From: Litoreibacter janthinus
GTDB lineage: Bacteria > Pseudomonadota > Alphaproteobacteria > Rhodobacterales > Rhodobacteraceae
Assembly (NCBI RefSeq): GCF_900111945.1
Contig: NZ_FOYO01000001.1
Location: 162,251-226,250 of the forward strand
Direction of reading: 5' to 3'
Length of the DNA stretch: 64,000 nt
Of the stretch, positions 9,660 through 17,942 are shown piece after piece. Position numbers and translations under genes: made by a program. Within the stretch, counting starts at the first letter, position 1. Every line of letters begins with the position of its first letter. The notes under the pieces were generated by a model, which had not been told where the DNA came from, made no database searches, and saw only the letters and a list, made by a program, of their open reading frames with translations.

Positions 9660-10147
9660 TTCGAAAACTAAACAACATTCTCATCGGCGACATTCGATAT
9701 CCAGCTTCAAACACCGTTCACGGCGCTTTTGGCGAATTTGCGGCTCATATGTAACGAGCTTGGAAAATTTCGCGGTCCATTTTCTCAATTGATCGATTCT
9801 TGATCTGAGCTTGTCGCGGTTTGAGGCTGTCCTCTTTGCTATCTCGCAACTGGTTTAGTTCCGTTAACCGGCTCAGGAATAGCTGTTGATACTGTTTGTC
9901 GAGTGTTCGCTTTTGACTATTTCTATTATGTTTGTGTCACTTACAACGAAAGTCCGCAACACGCCCGTTAGGTTAGTAACCTTGCACCCGCAGCGAATGT
10001 CCGCAATCCGCCCATTTTGACTGGACTACACCGTCATTGCGAGCGGTACTGCCGTCACGTTGAAACTCCTCTGTTCGGCCCCCACTATTCGGGGCTCGCC
10101 TCAGTAGCAGGAGCGCGATGTTGCTGTGGGTTTAGACGGAGATAATC
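9660..10147. repeat. Intergenic region between kinase and recombinase module
   Basis: No called gene. About 9950-10020 carries degenerate repeat words (GAAAGTCCGCAACACGCCCG, GCGAATGTCCGCAATCCGCC) of the family found in other gaps. A minus-strand frame around 9750-9940 stays open for about 65 codons with a charged, coiled-coil-like composition but has no start codon and is interrupted upstream, so it may be a gene relic. Confidence 0.4.
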
Positions 10148-10543
10148 ATGGAGCGGATCGAGACTGGAACGCGCGATGCAGTAATTGATGCATGGGCCGT
10201 AACTTTTGGCAGGCCACCAGCTAAGAAATTATCGAGTTCGTTGATGCACGCGGCTTTGGCCTATGAACGACAGTGCAAAGACGCTGATGGGCTCTCGAAG
10301 GCAGACCGGCGGCGCATAGCCTCCATGGCAGGTGTTGAACGGCTTAGGGGCGCCTCGTCGCGGACAAGGGCAGCGCCAGGGGCGCATCTCGTTCGTGAGT
10401 GGAACGGGCGTAGCTATCAAGTCGAAGTCGTAGAGGGCGGCTACGTCTTGGACGGCAAGGCCTACCGTTCCTTGTCTGCCGTAGCCAAACAGATCACAGG
10501 CGCTCATTGGTCGGGGCCGCGCTTCTTCGGGGTTTCAGGATGA
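10148..10543 (+). CDS. DUF2924 family protein
   Basis: 131 residues. The C-terminal half matches the DUF2924 style as I know it: HLVREWNGRSYQVEVVEGGY, YRSLSAVAKQITG and WSGPRFFG. The N-terminal half is helical and basic. Members of this family are regularly found directly upstream of serine recombinases in alphaproteobacteria; here the TGA overlaps the recombinase ATG (ATGA), so the two are translationally coupled. A role as recombination accessory factor is inferred from that linkage only. Confidence 0.85.
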   Translation: MERIETGTRDAVIDAWAVTFGRPPAKKLSSSLMHAALAYERQCKDADGLSKADRRRIASMAGVERLRGASSRTRAAPGAHLVREWNGRSYQVEVVEGGYVLDGKAYRSLSAVAKQITGAHWSGPRFFGVSG

Positions 10544-12213
10544 ACCGCAAGATCAGATGCGCGATCTACACGCGCAAGAGCTCCGAGGATGGCTTGGAAC
10601 AGGAGTTCAACTCACTCCATGCCCAACGGGAAGCGTGCGAGGCCTATATCCTGAGCCAGAAGGCGGAGGGTTGGGTCGCTTTGGCAACCGAGTACGACGA
10701 TGGCGGACTATCGGGCGGCACGCTGGAGCGCCCGGCCCTGCAAAGCGTACTCGCCGATCTCGATGCCGGACATATTGACCAGATCGTTGTCTATAAGATC
10801 GACCGCTTGTCTCGTTCGCTCGCGGACTTCGCCAAAATCGTGGATCGCCTTGACGCGGTTGAGGCGTCATTTGTCTCTGTAACTCAATCCTTCAACACTG
10901 CAACCAGCATGGGGCGGCTGACCCTCAATATGCTCTTGAGCTTCGCCCAGTTCGAGCGAGAAGTGACGGCAGAACGTATTCGCGACAAGATCGCGGCGTC
11001 CAAGCGCAAGGGTCTATGGATGGGTGGAACCGTGCCACTTGGATATGAACCCGACGGCAGAAGTCTCATTGTCAATGAAGCAGAAGCAGTTACCATAAGG
11101 GTGCTGTTCTCATGGTATCAGGAGCACGGGACTGTCAGTGCTGTGAAGCGGAAAGCCGATGCGGAAGGCATCGTCTCGAAGCTGCGTCACATGAACGATG
11201 GACGAACGACTGGCGGAACAGCACTGGATCGCAGCCATCTGCATTACATCCTGAGCAACCCGACCTATGCGGGCAAGATCCGCCACAAGGGTCATGTCTT
11301 TGACGGCCAGCATCCCGCCATTATTCCCCCGGAACAATGGCAGTCAGTACAGGATATGTTGGTTGGCAACGCGGCCCGCGAACGCGGGACAAGCAACAAA
11401 GCAGCCCCCTGTCCACTCGTGGGGAAGATCTTCGATGAGACAGGGGACCGGTTAACACCCTCCCACACCCGCAAGGGTGGCAAGCGGGTGCGCTACTACA
11501 TCTCCTCACGCTTGGTTAAGGGGAACCGCAAGACCCATCCGGATGCGTGGCGACTGCCAGCCCCTGAGTTCGAGAGAAGCGTGGCGATGGCCATCCGAGG
11601 GATGCTCAGTCGCCCCGCTGCTGCGTTGGGTTTGGTTGACGGCATGGATGCCAGCCAAGTGGCGCCTCTTCAACAACGCTTCGTTGATCTCGCCCGGCGG
11701 TTTGAGGCGAAATCGCCTTTGAGCAAATGGGCTCCCTTGGTCAAGCGGATCGACATCACAGCAGGATCTCTCGGCCTATGCTTGGACAAGGAGGCGATTG
11801 CAGAGGGCCTCGATATCAGGCCAGACAACCTCAGAGAAGAGGCGTTGAGCTTCAACGCACCATTCCAGCTTCGCCGCAAAGGCGTCGAAACCAAGCTCGT
11901 TTTAGGCGGAGTGTCCGAACCCACTCGGGACCTAGTCTTGCTCCGCAACATCGCCAAGGCGCATCAGTGGTCCGATCGCCTGAAAGCCGGGCGTTCAATT
12001 GCTGCAATCGCAGAGGAATTTGACACCTCACCACGACGTATCCAGCAGGTCCTGCCACTGGCCTTCCTCGCACCAGAGCTTGTCCGTCAGGTTTTGGACG
12101 GCACGCAATCCTATGATCTGACGTCCGATAAGCTGGTCAGATCCGGCGTCCCGTCTTCCTGGAGTGAGCAGCTCCGCAGGTACAAGCCGCGACCCACAAC
12201 CTGCACCGCCTGA
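10540..12213 (+). CDS. Large serine recombinase
   Basis: 557 residues from the ATG at 10540, chosen over an in-frame GTG at 10507 because it overlaps the DUF2924 stop by 4 bases. N-terminal resolvase catalytic domain with YTRKSSEDG (nucleophile Ser), YDDGGLSGG, KIDRLSRSLADF and FAQFEREVTAERIRDKI; then a recombinase domain with LSNPTYAGKIRHKG. The region equivalent to the zinc ribbon (about 295-345) has no cysteines, so zinc binding is not expected; this seems usual in the DUF2924-linked subfamily. The C-terminus has a helix-turn-helix-like AAIAEEFDTSPRRIQQVLPL. Likely catalyses integration/excision of the element carrying it; no attachment site for it was identified. Confidence 0.92.
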   Translation: MNRKIRCAIYTRKSSEDGLEQEFNSLHAQREACEAYILSQKAEGWVALATEYDDGGLSGGTLERPALQSVLADLDAGHIDQIVVYKIDRLSRSLADFAKIVDRLDAVEASFVSVTQSFNTATSMGRLTLNMLLSFAQFEREVTAERIRDKIAASKRKGLWMGGTVPLGYEPDGRSLIVNEAEAVTIRVLFSWYQEHGTVSAVKRKADAEGIVSKLRHMNDGRTTGGTALDRSHLHYILSNPTYAGKIRHKGHVFDGQHPAIIPPEQWQSVQDMLVGNAARERGTSNKAAPCPLVGKIFDETGDRLTPSHTRKGGKRVRYYISSRLVKGNRKTHPDAWRLPAPEFERSVAMAIRGMLSRPAAALGLVDGMDASQVAPLQQRFVDLARRFEAKSPLSKWAPLVKRIDITAGSLGLCLDKEAIAEGLDIRPDNLREEALSFNAPFQLRRKGVETKLVLGGVSEPTRDLVLLRNIAKAHQWSDRLKAGRSIAAIAEEFDTSPRRIQQVLPLAFLAPELVRQVLDGTQSYDLTSDKLVRSGVPSSWSEQLRRYKPRPTTCTA

Positions 12214-12355
12214 ATTGCCCACAGAGACGCATGGCTTAAACGCCCGTTCAACAGGCCTTAGACACCGTCTCGGACAAAAAAACCAAACCGCAACGCACCT
12301 GAACAACGGCATAAATCGCCAACAAAAACGCAGAGACAGAATTTACGGAGGAGGG

Positions 12356-12370
12356 TGGCTGGGATGGTAG
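12356..12370. repeat. Putative attachment site (15-bp tRNA-Gln 3' end copy)
   Basis: TGGCTGGGATGGTAG, identical and in the same orientation as 51603-51617, where it is the last 15 nt (through CCA, on the minus strand) of the intact tRNA-Gln. Position 122 bases outside the first integrase arm box fits an att core. Family knowledge: P4-type integrases commonly use tRNA 3' ends. Confidence 0.6.
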
Positions 12371-12491
12371 CAGCCATTTCAAGATCCGATGTGATCTAAG
12401 ATATTCCATCATGGCCTTGCTTTATTAACATAAATGGTTCACCTCTGTTCCGAATAGAACCGAAGTACACCTGTGCATTCCCACATTTAAA

Positions 12492-12510
12492 GTGGGAACT
12501 ATTGTGGGGA
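12492..12510. promoter_or_regulatory. Putative integrase arm-type binding sites (left)
   Basis: GTGGGAA at 12492-12498 and GTGGGGA at 12504-12510, 12 bp apart on the plus strand, preceded by ATTTAAA. The matching pair at 51528-51546 has the same spacing and a similar flank (AATTAAAGTGGGAAC). Function inferred from position. Confidence 0.45.
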
Positions 12511-12527
12511 CGAATGGCGAGAACGTT

Positions 12528-13715
12528 ATGGCAAAGAGACTTACAGTCAAGTCGGTAGAGGCCGCCAAACCAGGGCGCTACAGCGACGGCGGTGGCCTAG
12601 GCCTGATGTTGCTGGTGAAAGACAACGGAAGCCGATTTTGGGTCCAGCGCCTGACGGTTCGCGGGCGTCGTCGCGACATCGGTTTGGGGTCATTCCCTGT
12701 GATTGGACTTTCGCATGCGCGGGATCAGGCACTGGAGAACAAACGGGCCGCCCAACGCGGCGAAGACCCGTTGGCGGACAAGCGCCGCGCCAAAGCGGCT
12801 GATTCCAAGCGGATGACATTTGCCGAAGCAGCAGAATCGGCCTGCATTGAACTGAAACCGGGATGGAAAAGTGCGAAGGAAGCCAAGGCGTTCATGTCGT
12901 CTCTGAGGACCCACATATTCCACCGCTTCGGTAATATGGACGTGAGTGATGTAACCAGCGCCGAGGTCCGCCGCGCTATACTAGATTGCCGCAACAAGGT
13001 GCCCAACTTGGCGACCAAAGTGCAGCACCGAATACTATCAGTTTTCAAGTTTGCCGTTGCTGAGGGGCTTCGAGCTGATAACCCAGCGACGGCTGAGGTG
13101 CTTGCGTTGCCTAAGCTAGAGAAGCGCGCCACACCTAACCGTGCGCTACCCTACTTCGAAGTCGCGGCGGCATTGGAAATTGTGAAAGCGTCAGCCGCAT
13201 GGGCTTCCACAAAGCTGGCAATAGAATTCGTTGCGCTGACGGCTTGTCGCTCTGGTGAGGTGCGCGGAGCTAGATGGGACGAAATCGATCTGGCAACCGC
13301 AACGTGGACCATCCCCGGCACGCGGATGAAGATGGGCCGCGAACACAAGGTTCCGCTTAGCTCGGAGGCGCTAGAAATTTTACACAAAGCCGCCACTCAA
13401 AGCGACGGCGCACTCGTTTTCCCCTCAGCCACAGGAAAGCAACTGTCAGACAACACCCTTTCGAAGTTATTGCGAGAACGGAAGGTCGCCAGCACAGTTC
13501 ATGGCCTGCGTGCCTCGTTTCGCACTTGGACGCAGGAACAAACAAATGTCTCTGAAGAGGTGGCAGAAGCCGCATTGGCACATATCAATAGCAATAAGAC
13601 CGTGGCTGCTTACGCGCGATCAGATCTTTTTGAAAAGCGCCGAACCCTGATGGAGGCATGGTCCACGTACCTGAGACGGTCGACAAACAATGTAATATCG
13701 ATCAGCGAGGTCTAA
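12528..13715 (+). CDS. P4-type tyrosine integrase
   Basis: 395 residues from ATG 12528; an upstream in-frame GTG (12492) is rejected because it lies in the arm-site boxes. The N-terminus is an Arm-DNA-binding (DUF4102-like) domain (LTVKSVEAAKPGRYSDGGGL, RRDIGLGSFPVIGLSHAR), followed by a SAM-like core-binding domain and a C-terminal catalytic domain with Arg in TACRSGEVRGARW, His-x-x-Arg in VHGLRASFRTW and the Tyr nucleophile in TVAAYARSDLFEKRR. By family it catalyses site-specific integration and excision, usually at tRNA 3' ends; the adjacent tRNA-Gln fragment fits. It is the first gene of a plus-strand run to 17442. Confidence 0.93.
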   Translation: MAKRLTVKSVEAAKPGRYSDGGGLGLMLLVKDNGSRFWVQRLTVRGRRRDIGLGSFPVIGLSHARDQALENKRAAQRGEDPLADKRRAKAADSKRMTFAEAAESACIELKPGWKSAKEAKAFMSSLRTHIFHRFGNMDVSDVTSAEVRRAILDCRNKVPNLATKVQHRILSVFKFAVAEGLRADNPATAEVLALPKLEKRATPNRALPYFEVAAALEIVKASAAWASTKLAIEFVALTACRSGEVRGARWDEIDLATATWTIPGTRMKMGREHKVPLSSEALEILHKAATQSDGALVFPSATGKQLSDNTLSKLLRERKVASTVHGLRASFRTWTQEQTNVSEEVAEAALAHINSNKTVAAYARSDLFEKRRTLMEAWSTYLRRSTNNVISISEV

Positions 13716-13716
13716 C

Positions 13717-14523
13717 TTGCCCCATCGCAAGACACCTAAAGAATTCAACAACCCAGGCTTTGACCTTGATTACCAACCGTATGACGCAGCCAAGTTCAGT
13801 CAGATTGTTAAGGAGGTCGGATTCTCAGCCGTGAGGTCGAGCGCTCAAGTGCGCGAAGAATGGCTATCTCGAATGAACAACTTAGCGATCCATTTGAAGT
13901 ATGATCTTGAGAACTCTTCTCGCCCGTCAAGATCTGGTGAGCGCGCCGAGCTAGAGAGTCTAACAAAAGCAACTAAGAAGCTTGTAAATTTATTGCCACT
14001 CCAATGGGATGAAGATGATGTTGAAATTCGAAACGAGCGTGAGCCTATTAAACCTAGCTCCAACGAGATGCGCTTACGCTCAAATCACAGAGTATCCGGA
14101 CATCTCGAACGTCTATTAAGCCCTCATTTAGAGAACGAAATTGAGAATAGGCCAAACGATCCAGACGGCATTCTAGATGAATTGATTAATACTGAGAATC
14201 CGCTCGATGCTCGCGAGATCTTGATTCTAGCCTCGGTCCTCACATCTTTCATCGCAAAGGCGAGCACCGCTGCAATCGAGGCTTTGCCGATCGACCCCGA
14301 AACAAGAGCACCGAGACCAGAACATGACTTTGTTATCGGTTTGGCGCGTCTTTACCCTGACATTTTCGGGCGGGACATTGGCATTTCGAATGCGAAAGGG
14401 AAACTAGGCGGGCCCTTGGTCCGGTTCATTAATGCTGCTTCAGCTTGTGTTAAAATCGACGTAACAGCTAGAAAAATACAAAGTTGGCTGACGAAAGATG
14501 GCCTGATCGGAACATCACAGTAG
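13717..14523 (+). CDS. Hypothetical protein of the integrative element
   Basis: 268 residues, TTG start one base after the integrase stop. No recognised domain. The protein is charged and mostly helical, with a middle segment rich in Asn/Glu/Pro (about 105-150) and no signal peptide or membrane segment. The position directly behind the integrase suggests expression with it. The base composition is more AT-rich than the integrase. Confidence 0.7.
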   Translation: MPHRKTPKEFNNPGFDLDYQPYDAAKFSQIVKEVGFSAVRSSAQVREEWLSRMNNLAIHLKYDLENSSRPSRSGERAELESLTKATKKLVNLLPLQWDEDDVEIRNEREPIKPSSNEMRLRSNHRVSGHLERLLSPHLENEIENRPNDPDGILDELINTENPLDAREILILASVLTSFIAKASTAAIEALPIDPETRAPRPEHDFVIGLARLYPDIFGRDIGISNAKGKLGGPLVRFINAASACVKIDVTARKIQSWLTKDGLIGTSQ

Positions 14524-14635
14524 TCTTGGCATTATTAGAAATTTTTTTTCCTGATAATGTAATATTTTATCCGCAGAGTTCTTATGCGAGCACTAGAGGT
14601 GCGCCCAGTACCGGGCGTAAAATCTGGAGCCCGAA

Positions 14636-14833
14636 ATGAGCAATGATCAAATACTTCGCCGACCAAAAGTCGAAAGCATCGTCGGGCTTTCGCGCTCGAC
14701 GATATACGAGCTAATGGCTCAAGGAAGTTTCCCTCGCCCAATCAAACTTGGCCCGCGCGCCGTCGGGTGGCGCGAAAGGGATGTTTTGGCGTGGCTCGCT
14801 GCGCGCCCCACAGCGGATCGCAATACTCAATAA
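14636..14833 (+). CDS. alpA: AlpA-family excisionase/regulator
   Basis: 65 residues with the classic AlpA/HTH_17 pattern: ILRRPKVESIVGLSRSTIYE, MAQGSFPRPIKLGPRAVGW, and RERDVLAWLAAR. AlpA proteins are small winged-helix regulators; in P4-like elements and phage-inducible islands they activate integrase expression or assist excision. The 112-base AT-rich gap upstream (with runs of T and A) probably holds its promoter. Confidence 0.9.
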   Translation: MSNDQILRRPKVESIVGLSRSTIYELMAQGSFPRPIKLGPRAVGWRERDVLAWLAARPTADRNTQ

Positions 14834-14929
14834 AAACACCCGCACCATGAAACAGAGGGCGCGGGCGCGGGATAGTCTATACAACTAAAATCCTATCGCA
14901 TCGGGCCTCGTAAATCAACGAGACTCACA

Positions 14930-15232
14930 ATGATCAAAGATAGAAATGGTGGCTACTCGGCCAATACCACGAAGTCGCCGCAACTCATTGAAATCACATT
15001 GGGCAAATACACAAAGCCTGAGCACAAAAGTGCAGCCCGAATGCTGGGGTATGTCCTAACATTGGGAACCAATAGCGCTTGGTGGCAGTTTGCAACTCTT
15101 GTCGGCATCAGGCTATCGCACGAAGAACGGGCGGCCCTGGCTTTCATGACGCTTAACGCGTTGGATAATGACGATGCGATTATCGTCGCAGATACAGCAC
15201 TTGGCCGCTTTCCGAGATCTAAGGTGGATTGA
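14930..15232 (+). CDS. Hypothetical protein upstream of DUF3631 ATPase
   Basis: 100 residues, no recognised domain. Its stop overlaps the start of the following ATPase gene (TGATG), which indicates translational coupling and a shared role. No signal peptide; it has a weakly hydrophobic patch (LGYVLTLGTNSAWWQFATL) that is probably core packing rather than a membrane segment. Confidence 0.7.
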   Translation: MIKDRNGGYSANTTKSPQLIEITLGKYTKPEHKSAARMLGYVLTLGTNSAWWQFATLVGIRLSHEERAALAFMTLNALDNDDAIIVADTALGRFPRSKVD

Positions 15233-16527
15233 TGGGCGACCCGTACACCGATTCATATTTCGACGGACCCGATCCAATCAGGGAATTCCAAGTTGAGCCA
15301 ACACTGGAAGAATTGACTAAGGAACTGGCTACTCTGACCCCACTTGAATATGATCAACGGCGCAATGCTTTTGCAAAAGAACATGAAATTCGTTTATCGA
15401 CGCTTGATGCGGAGGTTCAGAAGGCTCGCGATGTCCCCAGTACGGATGCCGAAAAATCTGCTCCGTTTGAAAACATTTTGCCATGGGATGAGCCGGTTCA
15501 CGGTGGGGAACTTCTCGACACCCTGCAATATACGGTAGAGCGTTTCTGCGTTCTGCCCGAGCACAGCGCCCCGATAATTGCCGCCTGGTGTGTCCACGCA
15601 TGGACACATGATGCGTCTGACATCAGCCCATTGCTGGCCTTTACGTCACCAGAAAAGCGCTGCGGAAAGTCAACCGCATTGTCGGTAGTGTCTGCACTGA
15701 CGCCGCGCGCCATGCACGCGGTTAACATCTCCGTGTCGGTTCTGTTTCGTGTCATTGAGAAACACAAACCAACCATCTTAATCGACGAAGCCGATACCTT
15801 TCTCGAAGACCGATCAGATATGCGAGGGATGATCAACGGTGGTCACAATCGCCGCACCGCCAATGTTTGGCGCTCCGTGGGAGACGATCACGAGGCAAAG
15901 CCGTTCCGGGTTTGGTCGCCCAAAGCCATTGCGATGATCGGCGACCTCCCGGATACTCTTGAAGACAGAGCCTTGGTGGTTCCCCTCATGCGCAAGGATG
16001 TTGGGGAGACTGTCGAACGATTCCCAGCCCGCCGTGATGAAGAGTTGCTTCCCTTACGGCGTAAGCTGGCACGATGGGCAGAGGACAACTGGATCGAACT
16101 CGCGGATCACGAACCAAATATTCCCGAAGAACTGAACGACAGGGCGCAAGACAACGCACGCTGCCTTTGCACCATAGCAGATGTGGTCGGCGGCCATTGG
16201 CCCCAGCGCATCCGTGAGGCACTAGTGGGGCTGGCGAAGGCACAATTAGACGATGTGCCCGCTTCCAAGGGCGTGTTGTTGTTACACGACATCGCCGACA
16301 TCCTAGAAAGATGGAGGGGGAACCGGATCACGAGCAACGATTTGGTCACAGAACTTGTAGCAATCGAGGAAGGTGCGTGGGCAGTCTGGAAAGGTGGCGA
16401 TCCGATAACGGCGCGAATGGTGGCCAGCTTGTTGAAACCTTATGGAGTTAAGCCGGAACGGGACCGTTCGTCACGTTTCTATGTTCTGGACGACCTGAGG
16501 GATGCCGTCGGGAGGTATGTCTCGTGA
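15232..16527 (+). CDS. DUF3631-type P-loop ATPase (replication helicase/primase-like)
   Basis: 431 residues from ATG 15232, preferred over the TTG three bases upstream because of the overlap with the preceding stop. Walker A-like SPEKRCGKSTALSVV, Walker B ILIDEADTFLED, and the DUF3631 signature KAIAMIGDLPDTLEDRALVV. DUF3631 proteins are found in phages, plasmids and integrative elements and are related to the helicase part of replication primases. No primase domain is fused here; a separate one is not visible in the window. The likely role is replication or maintenance of the element, inferred from family and neighbours. Confidence 0.82.
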   Translation: MGDPYTDSYFDGPDPIREFQVEPTLEELTKELATLTPLEYDQRRNAFAKEHEIRLSTLDAEVQKARDVPSTDAEKSAPFENILPWDEPVHGGELLDTLQYTVERFCVLPEHSAPIIAAWCVHAWTHDASDISPLLAFTSPEKRCGKSTALSVVSALTPRAMHAVNISVSVLFRVIEKHKPTILIDEADTFLEDRSDMRGMINGGHNRRTANVWRSVGDDHEAKPFRVWSPKAIAMIGDLPDTLEDRALVVPLMRKDVGETVERFPARRDEELLPLRRKLARWAEDNWIELADHEPNIPEELNDRAQDNARCLCTIADVVGGHWPQRIREALVGLAKAQLDDVPASKGVLLLHDIADILERWRGNRITSNDLVTELVAIEEGAWAVWKGGDPITARMVASLLKPYGVKPERDRSSRFYVLDDLRDAVGRYVS

Positions 16528-16956
16528 GGTCTCGACACCCGTCGCAAGCGTCACGCACGTCACATGTGACACCAAACTCCTCCGAAAACACTATGATTGA
16601 ACGGCCGTGTCGTATGTGACTCTTGTGACGCTATTCAGCGAGGCCTCACGGGAAAGTAATACCACTGACACGAGCACAGTATCAGATCGAGCTCCGCACC
16701 TTTGACCAAAGGAGAGATGAAAGCAGGTCAAAATCGAGACCTATGGCACTTCGCAGACTTACATGATCACGTCTAACAATCACGTAACAGCACAAATCGC
16801 ACGACCCGCGACTAGTGCCCCCAATTCTCTCCAAACTTAAAAGTGGACAGTTGAAGGAGCACGAACGCACCAAGAATTGACGTGTGTATCAAACCAAACT
16901 CAGGCCAACACCGTCATTTGAACTTGGCGGGCGGGTCAAATATGGAGATCCAATAA
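16528..16956. other. 429-base intergenic region with GTCACATGTGAC palindrome
   Basis: No gene called. It contains the perfect 12-bp palindrome GTCACATGTGAC at 16559-16570 and two further TGTGAC words near 16611-16628, a cluster that could be an operator or replication-initiator site. Function is not known. Confidence 0.4.
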
Positions 16957-17442
16957 TTGCCTCATGCCCGAAAACGCTCGAATATCGTTCCTTTAACCGC
17001 CGATCCGAGGTCAAAGAATGCGTTAAAATACTTAGGGGAGGAGCATTGCAACGTAGTCAAATCGATGGCTCGAAATGGTGAATTCCCCGAGCAGTGGTGC
17101 GCAAAGATGGGTGTTGCAATGTCAACCATGTTCAACTGGGCCGCGCGCTATCCGGAGTTTGACGAGGCCTGCCGCATAGCATGGACCGCACTGTCGGCAT
17201 ATTGGACCGGTGAATTGGTCAAAGCCGCACGTGGAAACAACTGCAACACAAGACTTCTTCTCGAACTCCTTCGTCGACGTTTTCCTGACACTTGGGGCTC
17301 CAATGCCAAAAATGGTGCCGATCACTTTATCTCATGTGTCGACGTGGCCCGCTCAACCAAGGTAGATCAACAGGACTACGATGACATGACGAGTGACGAA
17401 CTTATGGCTGAAATTGCTGCTCTGAGTGGCAAGTCAGGGTAG
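16957..17442 (+). CDS. Terminase small-subunit-like protein
   Basis: 161 residues, TTG start. The central region reads like small terminase subunits and related packaging adaptors: an N-terminal helix-turn-helix (EQWCAKMGVAMSTMFNWAAR, then YPEFDEACRIAWT) followed by NTRLLLELLRRRFPDTWG. No large terminase, portal or capsid gene is nearby, so it is not part of an intact phage. In phage satellites a stand-alone small terminase redirects helper packaging; that role is an inference from the integrase-AlpA-ATPase context. It could also be a simple DNA-binding regulator. Confidence 0.6.
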   Translation: MPHARKRSNIVPLTADPRSKNALKYLGEEHCNVVKSMARNGEFPEQWCAKMGVAMSTMFNWAARYPEFDEACRIAWTALSAYWTGELVKAARGNNCNTRLLLELLRRRFPDTWGSNAKNGADHFISCVDVARSTKVDQQDYDDMTSDELMAEIAALSGKSG

Positions 17443-17585
17443 CGATGATAGGCATGCCGATTAACTAAGTTCGGAATAAGTCGGACTTATCTTCCAAATA
17501 TCGTGTGGATAAATAGGACGTAAGCTTTCTTTAAATCTTCAATATTTATTAGATAACCAATAGTTAGGCGTCAGATTTAGTCAGT

Positions 17586-17942
17586 TTGTATTGGAGAGAA
17601 ACAGGGGCAATTTCGTTGAAGTTCTTTGCGTCTGACAGCCTGATCATACGGCAAGTGTTTGGGTCGCAGATTGCCTTGGTAATGCAGAAAAATGTCAAGA
17701 TTTTTGACATACCTGAGTTCATTGGCGCGGAGGCTTCAGGGCCGAAAACTATCGCGTGCATTGAAGATGAGGACATCGCGACGAAACCAAAGGATGGTAT
17801 CAATTGGTCGAGGATAAGGGATAGCATTGGGCGGAAAGCGGTCGTTCGCTGCGGGTGCCACCATGAGTCACTGACTTGGCCAAAGCAGACATCTAATCTG
17901 CGTGAAGCCGTATTAACGTGCGCCACGCAATTGTACGCGTAG
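17586..17942 (+). CDS. Hypothetical protein
   Basis: 118 residues, TTG start. No recognised domain. It overlaps the 3' end of the subtilase gene on the opposite strand by 30 bases, and a competing minus-strand frame (17564-17995) covers the same bases. The plus-strand translation has a balanced composition (alternating hydrophobic strands, TIACIEDEDIATKPKDGINW), which is why it is preferred. Low certainty. Confidence 0.35.
   Translation: MYWRETGAISLKFFASDSLIIRQVFGSQIALVMQKNVKIFDIPEFIGAEASGPKTIACIEDEDIATKPKDGINWSRIRDSIGRKAVVRCGCHHESLTWPKQTSNLREAVLTCATQLYA

Larger units (their letters stand above)
12214..12527. other. Left junction region: tRNA-Gln fragment and integrase arm sites
   Basis: Between the serine recombinase and the tyrosine integrase. 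It holds the 15-bp copy of the tRNA-Gln 3' end at 12356-12370, then an AT-rich stretch, then GTGGGAA and GTGGGGA boxes 12 bp apart immediately before the integrase ATG. No gene seen. Confidence 0.6.

Noticed and set aside
9745-9945. Open minus-strand stretch with coiled-coil-like translation
   Set aside because: No start codon, stop just upstream, no recognised family; at most a gene relic.
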